Translations under genes and position numbers: made by a program | The notes under the pieces: model-generated | Database searches by the model: none | Told to the model about the DNA's origin: nothing | The model's input: only the letters and a program-made list of their open reading frames with translations | Source of the DNA: Vibrio sagamiensis NBRC 104589 | GTDB lineage: Bacteria > Pseudomonadota > Gammaproteobacteria > Enterobacterales > Vibrionaceae | Direction: 5' to 3' | Assembly: GCF_007990935.1 (NCBI RefSeq) | Contig: NZ_BJXJ01000018.1 | Coordinates: forward strand, 25,445 to 89,444 | Length of the DNA stretch: 64,000 bases | Shown: positions 8,801 through 18,934 of the stretch, piece after piece | Numbering within the stretch: the first letter of the stretch is position 1 | How the letters are laid out: each line of letters opens with the position of its first letter

Positions 8801-10211
8801 ACCATCGAGTGAGGCGCTGGTATTGAATGGTTCATTTATGCTCCAATCTCGTCCTTGGAAAATTGTGGCATGTGATATTCATGCGCAGCAAACAGGTCAG
8901 ATTAATCCAGCAACACAAGAATCAGGTGCAGCTTTTATGCCTTCATCTGAAAGCTTCAATGTGACGTTTAAACCGATTATTCATAGAACACCAACAGGTA
9001 CCTACGATCAATGGTGCACCCATCCGAGCACACAAAACTACTTTACGGAAGATAACCTGCAAGCCGCATTTCAAGCTGAATTCACGGTGGCTTATCCCAT
9101 TGAAGGGGAGTTAGCTAACCTAAATATTGTCAATGGCGAGTCACTCGAATTCACCCGTTCTGAAGCTATCAATGGTAAACAAGTTACGTATTCTTGGAAT
9201 GAGGTTGGCTCCCTTAACTTAGCCACCAATGCGAGCTATTTAGGTATAAATTTGGAGTCATCTTCCGTCACGATTGGTCGCTTTTATCCTAAATATTTTC
9301 GTGTTATCTCAAGTGAGTGGTATTACCCAAGCCAGCAAAACTTTATCTATATGAACCAGCCTTTTGAGGGAGTTCAATTTGAAGTTGAAGCTTTAAATGG
9401 ATTAAATCAATCGGTTAAAAATTACGCTCATTTTATGTCTAAAGCTGAATTTAGCTTAGAAGAACTCGATCATTATGCAGAGCGATTTGACGCGCCTAAA
9501 TTTGGCCTTGGAGAGTGGAGCAATCAAACTGGCGGTAGTGTCGGGCTTTTTTCCATTGGTGGTTATCATAACTGCTCTGAAGGAGCTTGTTGGCGAAAAG
9601 ACTTAACTGGAAGTCATTATCCCGATGGGCCCTTTAATTCAATTTCAGGGAGAGAATTTTCTCAAATTGGTTTAGTGTATGAAAATAATGCTGATCCTGT
9701 TGTTTTTGCTGAGGTTGGAAGTCATCCATTCGCATCTCGTCTAGTACTGCAGCCCGATATTCGTTTTGGTCGAATAGATTTGAGTGATGTAGGAGGTAAT
9801 CAAGGAGAGCGTCTGAAAGTCCCGCTACGCGTTGAATATTGGAACGGTGAGCGTTTTGTGAATAACGTTGATGATGATCAGACGACAGTAATAGGGAATG
9901 TGGCTAAGCAGCAGCTTATTTGGCCCCTTGGTAAAAATACAGATCCACAAATTTTACAATTGATTGATGGTGGGCAAGTCTCTTCAGGATATTTAAATAA
10001 GCTTGTTGTGTTTGAAGCTGCGCCATACCGACAGCAAACACAAGTTTGGCTAGGGCTTGAAACGGAGGGAAATGCACTTCCTTGGCTAAAATATCGTTGG
10101 GATAGGCAAAAAATAGAAGAACAGAACCCATCAGCAGTGATTACTTTTGGTATTGACCGAGGTAATGATAAGGTCATTTATCGAGCTGAACCGGGAATTC
10201 CCGAGCTATAA
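5868..10211 (+). CDS. mshQ: MSHA biogenesis protein MshQ, very large secreted or pilus-tip protein
   Basis: A 1447-residue protein with an N-terminal signal peptide (about residues 1-22, ending LTFASQ), so it is exported. The middle (about residues 600-730) reads like a right-handed repeat-rich, polymer-like region (VDGELTLSSGRY, NNAEIHSASS). The last 600 or so residues match the C-terminal DUF6701-type MshQ region in style, ending with PWLKYRWD and ITFGIDRG. Paired cysteines suggest disulfides in the periplasm or outside the cell. It is the last gene of the operon and comparable or larger than PilY1-like adhesins in position and size. Its exact biochemical role is not established; a tip adhesin is an inference. 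Confidence 0.85.
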   Translation: MTMKIIKILLVLMLLPSLTFASQCNVDSQNDFTISFDTRGSDAYQSVVLQERGNDYTLWYTGPRRFGDKYQFAFNEPSLNPEVGYNITLVYIANEKQVKYYRQFIGETHFELMARKYINIRTTQSWNIEVREQAKNLQCVAQTLPNGPDKQINISPKFEFGTLKSSNCTMDEGQYFCIIPFEKNYDESKPKPLVFVMPTINASLTEKLPRRTEYPSTVAIVNTNHHMATVVQEFAPNLKADRGVQFLNVNDPEVQKEMASVDYFIIEPGVLALANGAKIVAGTIETSVAASKYNAKGNNERINGIRVDFENYGLRRFNDPPGVLVQPQTRNNNGPNNWFTGMARNATEWFFTVALEKSEVFSKNRRGEETYNFINDLETVAFVAGEGHGYIDGQRFWLGQGLTEYTLEQEDPVIDPISKGCKIHTPFPNDAGFTNPPILIANKNSRKGSNGGWLRRCNITKDSVGFIVEEDMQRDKERGHLDEEVGWFMFEKANPNPICDVFHSPVQTWKIEKPEDGENGFLILSNRSKIHGAPVIKDHNQRRHVLGFLPERIWGQNKSNACDGLECFGDEGLLVGKESLESFPVSSMWQDVIITSEQRVTFQDGKQVKNLAVDGELTLSSGRYWFDTIQINTGGKLFVVPGTEVVINTKAFSLANRSFMGMNIDTDHDAVFKGNMRVNVYDLPIDTRSVYNWVDISNNSQFIGVIYSEKKVHLSNHSSVHGAITAPEIDVNNNAEIHSASSCLASADDYQLTLSPQKQYALLCDSQGPTFAIETTNQGSAQSTGLKVDILPKSAEPWFRVKVANNTGQGAYPNFTTDSSSSHLGQLALAITVEDSSKIDLDVPYTLKVTMDEDTNKSQEATFKLMPFQFSVEDQDIVAGQEYSLTTKVVACLEGQQTVVESYTGKPNVTLNLEVPDSGRKELSLLTYAPQFTRSEQGVSRDKLVLMESGQFTVKLQDDNFICDPHYSDHCPMSPNQKPSSEALVLNGSFMLQSRPWKIVACDIHAQQTGQINPATQESGAAFMPSSESFNVTFKPIIHRTPTGTYDQWCTHPSTQNYFTEDNLQAAFQAEFTVAYPIEGELANLNIVNGESLEFTRSEAINGKQVTYSWNEVGSLNLATNASYLGINLESSSVTIGRFYPKYFRVISSEWYYPSQQNFIYMNQPFEGVQFEVEALNGLNQSVKNYAHFMSKAEFSLEELDHYAERFDAPKFGLGEWSNQTGGSVGLFSIGGYHNCSEGACWRKDLTGSHYPDGPFNSISGREFSQIGLVYENNADPVVFAEVGSHPFASRLVLQPDIRFGRIDLSDVGGNQGERLKVPLRVEYWNGERFVNNVDDDQTTVIGNVAKQQLIWPLGKNTDPQILQLIDGGQVSSGYLNKLVVFEAAPYRQQTQVWLGLETEGNALPWLKYRWDRQKIEEQNPSAVITFGIDRGNDKVIYRAEPGIPEL

Positions 10212-10274
10212 AAACGTTCATGGCTAACATTAAGTCAGTAAACTGAAAGAAATTGAAAGTTTATGCTCATGTTT

Positions 10275-10315
10275 ATGTACCAATGCCTTGCTGTACAAGC
10301 GTGGCATTGGTACAT
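10275..10315 (+). repeat. Strong 13-bp hairpin between mshQ and mreB
   Basis: ATGTACCAATGCC (10275-10287) pairs perfectly with GGCATTGGTACAT (10303-10315), with a 15-base loop. A T-run (10324-10330) begins only after nine more bases, so it is not a textbook terminator. It could end msh transcription or sit in the mreB leader. No good sigma-70 promoter is visible in the 48 bases between the stem and mreB, so mreB transcription may begin upstream of it. Confidence 0.65.
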
Positions 10316-10353
10316 TAAGATAATTTTTTTCTTCTCAATTTTTTGCAGGATGA

Positions 10354-11406
<1,053 letters not shown>

Positions 11407-11412
11407 ATATGA

Positions 11413-11445
11413 AAAGGGTGAAACTGTCTTTTAGTTTCACCCTTT
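11413..11445 (+). terminator. Hairpin after mreB, probable partial terminator
   Basis: AAAGGGTGAAACT (11413-11425) pairs perfectly with AGTTTCACCCTTT (11433-11445), with a 7-base loop. The stem is strong but the T-tract is short, so it may be an attenuating or mRNA-stabilising element that lets mreB be expressed above mreCD. Abundant MreB and scarce MreC/MreD fits this. Confidence 0.7.
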
Positions 11446-11555
11446 ACCCATCATTATAACATCATCCTGCATCAGGCCTAGAATCGCTTTTTGTCGATAT
11501 CTCAGGTTGCCAAATAAGGCTAAAAAGTTATGGTAACCACAGGTTTAACAACAAA

Positions 11556-12446
11556 ATGAAATCAATTTTTGGCAGAGGTCCAACTCTGCAACTTCGTTTA
11601 TTTTTAGCTGTCATTATTTCGACCAGTTTGATGATGGCTGACAATCGTTTAGATACATTTTCTAACGTTCGATTCCTCCTAAATAGTATGGTTGCACCTA
11701 TACAATATGTAGCTAACTTACCTCGTAGCATTTTCGATGGTATGTTTGAGCGCTTTAATTCGCGTCAAACCCTTTTAGACGGAAATCGTAATTTAAAACG
11801 AGAAGTATTGCGTTTAAAAAGTGAGCTTATTTTACTCGAGCAATATAAAGAGGAAAATCAACGTTTAAGAAAGTTGTTAGGCTCTTCATTTGTTCGTGAT
11901 GAAAAGAAGGTTGTTACAGAAGTCATGTCTGTTGATACCTCGCCATATCAGCATCAAGTTGTGATTGATAAAGGCCAAATTGATGGTGTTTACATTGGGC
12001 AGCCAGTGATCAATGAAAAAGGCATTGTTGGTCAAGTAACGTTTGTGGCAGCACATAATGCGAGAGTATTACTACTTACGGATGCAAAAAATGCAATTCC
12101 AGTTCAAGTTATTCGTAATGATATTCGTGTGATTGCTTCTGGCAATGGGGAGTTGGATAAAATTCAACTGGAACATATTCCAACCAGTACCGATATTCAA
12201 GCGGGAGATCTTCTTGTGACATCTGGGCTAGGTGGTATTTACCCAGAAGGCTATCCAGTTGCAACTGTAATGAATGTTTCACACGATACACGACAAGAGT
12301 TTGCTTCAATTGTAGCTCAACCTGTCGTGGAGTTTGATCGCTTGCGTTATTTATTGTTGATCTGGCCAAATGAAGATCGACACGATAAAGCATTACAGTC
12401 TGGCACTAAAGAAGAGTCGAATAAAGAGGTAACGGATGGCCAATAA
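11556..12446 (+). CDS. mreC: Rod shape-determining protein MreC
   Basis: A 296-residue bitopic membrane protein of the elongasome that links MreB and MreD in the membrane to PBP2 in the periplasm. After MKSIFGRGPTLQLR comes one transmembrane helix (about residues 15-32), then a coiled coil (about residues 65-105, LKREVLRLKSELILLEQYKEE), then two beta-barrel domains with the conserved stretch VVIDKGQIDGVYIGQPV. The C-terminus overlaps mreD by 11 bases. The C-terminal tail is charged and shorter than in E. coli MreC. Confidence 0.96.
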   Translation: MKSIFGRGPTLQLRLFLAVIISTSLMMADNRLDTFSNVRFLLNSMVAPIQYVANLPRSIFDGMFERFNSRQTLLDGNRNLKREVLRLKSELILLEQYKEENQRLRKLLGSSFVRDEKKVVTEVMSVDTSPYQHQVVIDKGQIDGVYIGQPVINEKGIVGQVTFVAAHNARVLLLTDAKNAIPVQVIRNDIRVIASGNGELDKIQLEHIPTSTDIQAGDLLVTSGLGGIYPEGYPVATVMNVSHDTRQEFASIVAQPVVEFDRLRYLLLIWPNEDRHDKALQSGTKEESNKEVTDGQ

Positions 12447-12924
12447 TGTATTTCGCAGCCGAATGGTCATCGGCATCACTTTTTTAGTAGCATTAGTTTT
12501 GCAAACGATCCCATGGCCTGGCATTTTGGATCAACTTCGCCCGTCTTGGCTTTTCCTCGTTACTTGCTACTGGGTGCTTGCATTACCTCATCGAGTGAAT
12601 GTTGGCACGGCATTAGTTCTTGGACTCTTATGGGATCTCTTAATTGGGTCGACTTTGGGTATTAGAGGCATGATGATGTCTATTGTCATCTACTTGGTTG
12701 CCCTGAACTCTTTGGTGATTCGTAATATGGCACTTTGGCAGCAGTCTATGCTTATTATGGTGTTTACGGTATTGCTAGAAGTGCTGATCTTTTGTGGAGA
12801 GTACCTCAATCAAGATGTTGTGCTTGATCCCCTACCTCTGTGGGCTGCGGTTATCAATGCCATACTTTGGCCGTGGTTATTTTTATTGATGCGTCGTATC
12901 AGGCGTTTATGGCATGTAAGGTAG
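12436..12924 (+). CDS. mreD: Rod shape-determining membrane protein MreD
   Basis: A 162-residue, almost wholly hydrophobic protein with five or six predicted membrane helices, the third member of the MreBCD complex. Family features include the PSWLFLVTCYWVLALPHRV segment and GLLWDLLIGSTLG after the second helix. Its start lies inside the end of mreC, so translation is coupled; maf begins five bases later, making mreCD-maf-rng one unit. Confidence 0.96.
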   Translation: MANNVFRSRMVIGITFLVALVLQTIPWPGILDQLRPSWLFLVTCYWVLALPHRVNVGTALVLGLLWDLLIGSTLGIRGMMMSIVIYLVALNSLVIRNMALWQQSMLIMVFTVLLEVLIFCGEYLNQDVVLDPLPLWAAVINAILWPWLFLLMRRIRRLWHVR

Positions 12925-12928
12925 GGCT

Positions 12929-13498
12929 ATGAATAACAAAATTTCCCTTGTTTTGGCCTCTGGTTCACCAAGACGAAAAGAATTGCTCACCCAGTTAGGC
13001 TATCGATTTGATATCGTGCTATCTGATATAAAAGAAGAGCAGCAAGATAATGAGACTGCTTATGATTATGTGCTGCGTCTCTCTTTGGAAAAAGCGCAAG
13101 CGGGTTTAGCGATGTCGTCATTTGATGCTGTGGTATTAGGTTCAGATACGGTTGTAGTTTGCGATGGTTTTATTTTGGAAAAGCCCAATGATTTTGAACA
13201 TTCAAAGCGGATGTTGAATCAGCTTTCAGGTCGTCACCACCAAGTGATGACAGCAGTCAGTGTTGTCTCGGCTGAACAGCAATATTCACAAGTCGTTGTA
13301 ACAGATGTTTGGTTTAAATCGTTGACTGATGAAGAAATAGAACAATATTGGCAGTCAGGAGAGCCATGTGATAAAGCTGGTAGTTATGGTATTCAAGGGT
13401 TAGGTGGGCGTTTTGTGACCCGAATCGAAGGCAGCTATTATGCTGTTGTTGGCCTACCTCTATTTGAAACTGATCAGCTGATTCAAGAATTTTTATAA
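12929..13498 (+). CDS. maf: Maf-family nucleoside triphosphate pyrophosphatase (dTTP/UTP type, YhdE-like)
   Basis: A 189-residue Maf protein that hydrolyses non-canonical or pyrimidine nucleoside triphosphates to monophosphates and PPi. The signature LASGSPRRKELLTQLG is at residues 9-24, the metal/base site GSDTVVV at about 70-76, and KPNDFEHSKRML and DKAGSYGIQG further on. In E. coli the yhdE subtype lies between mreD and rng exactly as here, and prefers dTTP, UTP and their modified forms; substrate choice for this copy is inferred from position. Confidence 0.94.
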   Translation: MNNKISLVLASGSPRRKELLTQLGYRFDIVLSDIKEEQQDNETAYDYVLRLSLEKAQAGLAMSSFDAVVLGSDTVVVCDGFILEKPNDFEHSKRMLNQLSGRHHQVMTAVSVVSAEQQYSQVVVTDVWFKSLTDEEIEQYWQSGEPCDKAGSYGIQGLGGRFVTRIEGSYYAVVGLPLFETDQLIQEFL

Positions 13499-13515
13499 TT
13501 ATTCGAGGTGTGCAC

Positions 13516-14985
13516 ATGAGTGCAGAATTGCTGTTAAACGTTACTCCGAGTGAAACTCGTGTAGCGATGATTGAAGGTGGCGTATTACAAGAGATACATA
13601 TAGAGCGAGAATCACGTCGCGGTATTGTTGGTAATATCTATAAAGGCAAAGTGAGTCGTGTGTTACCTGGAATGCAAGCGGCTTTTGTTGATATTGGTTT
13701 AGAAAAAGCAGCCTTTCTCCACGCATCTGACATTGTACCACACACCGAATGTGTCGCGGAAAATGAAAAGCAACAATTTCAGGTACGTGATATTTCAGAG
13801 TTAGTACGTCAAGGTCAAGATATCGTTGTTCAAGTTGTGAAAGATCCACTTGGAACAAAAGGCGCTAGGTTAACCACAGACATTACTCTACCATCACGTT
13901 ATCTTGTGTTTATGCCAGGAGCAAGCCATGTCGGTGTTTCCCAGCGCATTGAGAGTGAAAAAGAACGGGAACGGCTTAAAAAGGTGGTCAATCACTATTG
14001 CGATGAGCATGGGGGCTTTATTATTCGTACTGCAGCTGAAGGCGCAGATGAAAAAGAGCTGTCACAAGATGCTGCTTTTCTGAAACGCTTATGGTCTAAG
14101 ATTATAGAACGTCGTGCAAAATATAAAACACGTACGACGTTGTATGGTGAACTTGGTTTAGCGCAGCGTATTTTGCGTGACTTTGTCGGTACTGAACTGG
14201 ATAAAGTGATGGTTGACTCACACTTAGAGTACGAGAACTTGAAAGAGTTTACCTCCGAGTATGTGCCAGAGTTGACAGAGAAGCTTGAGCTCTATGAAGG
14301 TGATAAGCCTATCTTTGATATGTATGACACTGAGAATGAAATTCAGCGCTCATTAGAACGCAAGGTAGAGCTTAAATCTGGTGGTTATCTGATTATTGAT
14401 CAAACAGAAGCAATGACTACGGTTGATATCAACACAGGAGCATTTGTCGGACGTCGTAATCTGGAAGAAACAATTTTTAATACCAATGTCGAGGCTACTC
14501 AAGCTATTGCTCGTCAATTACGTCTGCGTAATTTAGGTGGTATTATCATTATTGACTTTATCGATATGTTATCTGAAGGTCACCGTAAGCGTGTGTTAGC
14601 TTCTCTTGAAGCTGCTTTATCTAAAGACCGTGTCAAAACCAACATTAATGGTTTCACTCAACTTGGCCTTGTTGAAATGACGCGTAAGCGGACACGAGAA
14701 AGTATTGAACATATTCTTTGTTCGAGTTGTCCTACTTGTGAAGGACGAGGTAGCGTGAAAACTGTGGAAACCGTCTGTTTTGAAATTCTGCGTGAGATTA
14801 CTCGGGTGAATCGAGCTTACGATGCGGATAATTTTGTTGTTTATGCCTCCCCTTATGTGGCAGAAGCTTTACTAGGAGATGAATCTCATGCTCTTGCTGA
14901 GCTTGAGGTTTTTATTGGAAAACAAGTCCGTATTCAAGCAGAACCGTTGTATATACAAGAACAGTTTGATGTTGTAATGATGTAG
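13516..14985 (+). CDS. rng: Ribonuclease G
   Basis: A 489-residue endoribonuclease of the RNase E/G family that matures the 5' end of 16S rRNA and degrades some mRNAs. An S1 domain occupies about residues 35-125 (GNIYKGKVSRVLPGMQAAFVD). The DNase I-like catalytic part carries the metal-binding aspartates in TTVDINTGAF and IIIIDFIDML, and the zinc-link cysteines CSSCPTC are near residue 405. I chose ATG 13516 over GTG 13510 because the GAGG at 13505-13508 is 7 bases from the ATG but only 1 base from the GTG, and MSAELLLNVTPSETR matches E. coli RNase G. Confidence 0.97.
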   Translation: MSAELLLNVTPSETRVAMIEGGVLQEIHIERESRRGIVGNIYKGKVSRVLPGMQAAFVDIGLEKAAFLHASDIVPHTECVAENEKQQFQVRDISELVRQGQDIVVQVVKDPLGTKGARLTTDITLPSRYLVFMPGASHVGVSQRIESEKERERLKKVVNHYCDEHGGFIIRTAAEGADEKELSQDAAFLKRLWSKIIERRAKYKTRTTLYGELGLAQRILRDFVGTELDKVMVDSHLEYENLKEFTSEYVPELTEKLELYEGDKPIFDMYDTENEIQRSLERKVELKSGGYLIIDQTEAMTTVDINTGAFVGRRNLEETIFNTNVEATQAIARQLRLRNLGGIIIIDFIDMLSEGHRKRVLASLEAALSKDRVKTNINGFTQLGLVEMTRKRTRESIEHILCSSCPTCEGRGSVKTVETVCFEILREITRVNRAYDADNFVVYASPYVAEALLGDESHALAELEVFIGKQVRIQAEPLYIQEQFDVVMM

Positions 14986-14997
14986 TTTGGGACCTGT

Positions 14998-17900
14998 GTG
15001 AATTTTAGTGTTAATCGTTTAGCACGATTTTGTGCTTGGAGCTTGGCTTGTGTATTGGTGTTGTTAGCATTATTCGCTACCGCTTTACGTGTTGCTTTAC
15101 CACATCTTAATTCTTTTCAAAATGAAATTGTAGCCTGGGTCAAACAAGATACGGGCTTCGATTTTTCAGTCAATCATATGATTGGAACCTGGCGTAACAG
15201 TCACCCCTCTCTTGAGTTACAAGGCTTGAAAGCCAATTTACCCCAAGAACAACCAGTAGGTTTTACAGTTGATAAGATTGCTATTGAATTCGATTTAATC
15301 CGTTCAATCTTGCAGTTGAATCCTGTCATTTCAGATTTAAATATCAATGGTTTAACACTTGATGTTCGCTCGCTTGAATTATTCTCTAAAGCAAAGAATG
15401 TTTCTCAAACTGACCCTCAAACGAATAGCGAAAGTTCAAGTCAACAACATGCGTTGCTCGCAAAGCTAGACGCTTTGCTCTTGCATCAGTTACAAGACTT
15501 TACAATAAATCAATCTCAAATTTGGTACCGCTCAATCTCTCAGGAAACACGCCGTCTTGATATAGAGCAACTTCATTGGCGTAACCGTGGGCAAAGTCAC
15601 CAAGTTGAAGGTTCGGTTAGTATTATCGAACCAAGTTTGAATTCATTGTTAGTAAATGCAAACTTTAAAGATTATGGCTCATTAAGGGATATCTCTGGGG
15701 ATATCTTTGTCAGTGTTCAGAATGTTTCTATTGGTCCTTGGTTGACTCAATATATGCAGGAGGAATCTGGCATTAAATCTGGTGAAGTCAGTTTGAACTC
15801 TTGGTTGACATTAGAGCGTGGACACCCTGCTGATGCTTATGTCGAAGTTCAACCGTCTAAATTGATTTGGGAAGAGAAAGGCTGTCATGAGCTTTCTATA
15901 CAGTCAGGCATTTTCAAGTTGTCTCCTCATCAAGATGGGTGGAAAGCACAAGCTAATTCACTCCAAGTATCTACAGATGATGTAGCATGGCCAAATTTGG
16001 ATATTACATTAAATGCACAGCCTTTAGGTTGGCTGTTAAATATTTCCCAACTTGATATTGCAACCTTGAAGCCTTTGGCTAAGTTAGCACCTAGCTCTGA
16101 ATTCAGTACCGATACATTAGAACACCTGTCGCCGAAGGGACGGTTAGAAGATGTTCGAATTTCAATTAAAAAAGGTCTTGACTCGCTGCTCTATTCTGCA
16201 AAATTAAGTGATTTTAGCCTATCTCAATGGAAAGCTATCCCTAATTTCAATCAAGTCAATGTGACTCTGTCAGGAGACCTAAAACAAGCTCGAATGAAAT
16301 TAACCGTCATGGACGATATATTTTCGTTTGGAGAGTGGCTCCAAGCCCCCTTAGATATTAAGCAGAGTGAAATTGACCTTGTTTGGCAACAAGACGACAA
16401 TGGATGGCGTATTTGGTCAGATAAAACGACGATGGCAACTCGTGATATTCAAGTGCTTGGTGCCTTTATGCTGGATTTCCCTAAAGGACAAAGTCCATTT
16501 TTGTCACTTTATGCTGAAGCTGATCTTTATAATGCAGGTGAAGTATGGCGTTACTTACCACTACCTGCCCTTGGTCAAAACTTGACAAACTATCTTTCAA
16601 CTGCGATTCAAGGCGGCAAAGTAGATACCGCCAAGTTACTATGGTATGGAGAATTAGAGCGCTTCCCTTACAAGGCGAATGATGGCATTTTTCAGGCTTG
16701 GTTAGGGTTAGAAAATGCAACATTTAGCTTTGATACTTCTTGGCCTAGCATCACCGATTTACAACTTGATTTACATTTTCAAAATGAATCAATGTATTTA
16801 GAGTCCAATGCTGCAAAATTAAAGGGCATTAAAGCTCAGAAAATTACTGGTAGTATTGATAGCCTTGCCACTTCGGGAGGTATATTTATTGAAGCAACAG
16901 CGCAAGCACCAGCCAGTGAAGTACGTGATTATATGATGGCCACACCATTAGTCGACAGTGTTGGAGCTGCATTAACAGCCTTAAAAATAAGTGGTTCAGT
17001 CTCTTCATCATTTAAACTAACTGTACCTTTCGATTCTAATAATGAAGTCAGGGCTTGGGGTTACGCAGACCTAAACAGTAGCCGAGTTAAAATTAATGCG
17101 CCACCGATGACATTAGAAAATACTACAGGACGCATTCAATTTGATAATGATGTGGTGACGGGAAAAGGGATTAAGGCTAGCCTTCTTAGCCAGCCGCTGG
17201 TATTAAACTTTGATGGTGCAGCACAACATAAAGGCTATCAAGTCGCTATCCAGTCTCATGGTGAGTGGCAAGTCGAACCCTTGAAATCTTATCTTGGTGA
17301 ACAGTGGTTAGAGCCATTATCAGGTAAAGCACCTTGGCAAATGAGTATTGACCTGCAGTTGGGGGACATTGACTTTAATTATCAAGTTGATCTTATAGCC
17401 CAGCTGGACCGTTTAGCCAGTCAATACCCTTATCCTTTGACTAAGCCTACTGGAACAGCAGGGCAAGCAAAATTGAAAGCGTCTGGGGATCAAGCTTCGA
17501 TTACTGCTCAGTTACAGCTTCCTGAAGCTAAATATCAAGCTGAAATTGATATTTCCCATGAGGCACCTGTCTTGAACGCAACTAATCTTGTTATTGGTCA
17601 GGGTGGCTTCAAAGTAAACCCGATGACTGGCCACTCTGTCTCAGTTAACCTCGACAAGTTAGATTTCAATAAATGGCAGCCTTTTTTGCAAGATATTACA
17701 AGTGTGACAAAGGCTGAAAAAGTCGATGTTAAAGCAGAGCCTTCCCCCCTCATTATCCCTTTGCCAACGCAATTTAGTATGGATGTGGATGTTCTAAGGC
17801 TGGGTGAAATTGAACTGAACGATATTGCTTTGGACGCACGTAACCAGAATAACATCTGGCAGGTAGCTGTAGATAGCCAGGAAACAAAAGGTAAAGCAAG

Positions 17901-18906
17901 CTATGATTTACCAAACCATAGTTTGTCGGTTGCTTTAGAACAGCTCCATTTGTACATCCCCAGTTTTGATGACAAGAAAATAAAGCGAAATTCTTTATTG
18001 GTACGAGAAGATCTTTCTGCACCACTTATCTCTAAATTTGAACGCAAATTCTATCAAGAAATGCCAAACTTAACTTTGAGTGTCGAAGACTTTTGGTTGC
18101 AAGGTTATAAAGTAGGTCAAGTTAATATCGCTCTGGCTCGTCAAGCCGATCGACTTGAATGGCAACAGATGAGTTTTGCCAGTGGGCAAAGTCATGTTGA
18201 TATTAAGGGGTGGTGGCAATTGTCTGAAACTCAAAGCCATTCCTACTTTAATTTGGCTTTTAAAGGGGAAAACAACAGCGATTTAATGGAGCGTTTTGGG
18301 ATTACTTCAGGCATTCAACAAGCACCGTTCGAAATTAAGGCCAAAGTTGACTGGGATGGTGCACCTTGGTCGATGAAAACGCAAACTTTGCAAGGAGAAG
18401 TAACGACTGAATTTGGCAAAGGGGTGATTTCTCAAGTAAGCGGTGCTGCGCGTCTGTTAGGGTTATTCAGTTTGGACTCCATCATACGCAAGATGCAGTT
18501 AGACTTTACTGATGTGTTTGACAAGGGGTTAGCATTTAACTCTATTAAGGGATCTGGGAAAATCCAAGAGGGCGTCTTTGTTACCAATGATATTGAAATG
18601 GACGCCTTAGCTGGGGAAATGACGATACGGGGTATCGCAGACATGAATACTCGACTAGTCGATGCTGAGGTGAGCTTTATTCCTGATATTACCTCTGGCA
18701 TCCCGATGTTGACCGCATTTGCTGTTGCTCCTCAAACTGCGTTGTATGTTCTCGCGATTTCAACAGTGATATCTCCTGTTGTTGAGGTCTTTACGCAAGT
18801 GAATTATTCCGTGGAAGGGCCGTTAGATTCACCCACAGTTAAAGAAATCTCACGCAGTAAAGGACAGTACACTTTGCCTGAACAATTACGTGAAAACGCC
18901 AAATAG
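14998..18906 (+). CDS. yhdP: YhdP, AsmA/TamB-like inter-membrane lipid transport protein
   Basis: A 1302-residue protein with one N-terminal membrane anchor (about residues 10-32) and a long beta-rich periplasmic body. Family knowledge: YhdP, TamB and YdbH are AsmA-like bridges that together carry phospholipids to the outer membrane. The C-terminal AsmA-like block contains SGAARLLGLFSLDSI and RGIADMNTRLVDAEV, with a final hydrophobic stretch VAPQTALYVLAISTVI. The start is GTG 14998 with GGGA eight bases upstream. It sits 12 bases after rng, the order found in E. coli, but a nitrilase-family gene separates it from tldD. Confidence 0.93.
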   Translation: MNFSVNRLARFCAWSLACVLVLLALFATALRVALPHLNSFQNEIVAWVKQDTGFDFSVNHMIGTWRNSHPSLELQGLKANLPQEQPVGFTVDKIAIEFDLIRSILQLNPVISDLNINGLTLDVRSLELFSKAKNVSQTDPQTNSESSSQQHALLAKLDALLLHQLQDFTINQSQIWYRSISQETRRLDIEQLHWRNRGQSHQVEGSVSIIEPSLNSLLVNANFKDYGSLRDISGDIFVSVQNVSIGPWLTQYMQEESGIKSGEVSLNSWLTLERGHPADAYVEVQPSKLIWEEKGCHELSIQSGIFKLSPHQDGWKAQANSLQVSTDDVAWPNLDITLNAQPLGWLLNISQLDIATLKPLAKLAPSSEFSTDTLEHLSPKGRLEDVRISIKKGLDSLLYSAKLSDFSLSQWKAIPNFNQVNVTLSGDLKQARMKLTVMDDIFSFGEWLQAPLDIKQSEIDLVWQQDDNGWRIWSDKTTMATRDIQVLGAFMLDFPKGQSPFLSLYAEADLYNAGEVWRYLPLPALGQNLTNYLSTAIQGGKVDTAKLLWYGELERFPYKANDGIFQAWLGLENATFSFDTSWPSITDLQLDLHFQNESMYLESNAAKLKGIKAQKITGSIDSLATSGGIFIEATAQAPASEVRDYMMATPLVDSVGAALTALKISGSVSSSFKLTVPFDSNNEVRAWGYADLNSSRVKINAPPMTLENTTGRIQFDNDVVTGKGIKASLLSQPLVLNFDGAAQHKGYQVAIQSHGEWQVEPLKSYLGEQWLEPLSGKAPWQMSIDLQLGDIDFNYQVDLIAQLDRLASQYPYPLTKPTGTAGQAKLKASGDQASITAQLQLPEAKYQAEIDISHEAPVLNATNLVIGQGGFKVNPMTGHSVSVNLDKLDFNKWQPFLQDITSVTKAEKVDVKAEPSPLIIPLPTQFSMDVDVLRLGEIELNDIALDARNQNNIWQVAVDSQETKGKASYDLPNHSLSVALEQLHLYIPSFDDKKIKRNSLLVREDLSAPLISKFERKFYQEMPNLTLSVEDFWLQGYKVGQVNIALARQADRLEWQQMSFASGQSHVDIKGWWQLSETQSHSYFNLAFKGENNSDLMERFGITSGIQQAPFEIKAKVDWDGAPWSMKTQTLQGEVTTEFGKGVISQVSGAARLLGLFSLDSIIRKMQLDFTDVFDKGLAFNSIKGSGKIQEGVFVTNDIEMDALAGEMTIRGIADMNTRLVDAEVSFIPDITSGIPMLTAFAVAPQTALYVLAISTVISPVVEVFTQVNYSVEGPLDSPTVKEISRSKGQYTLPEQLRENAK

Positions 18907-18934
18907 CGATATTTTGGGGATAAGGAATCATCAT

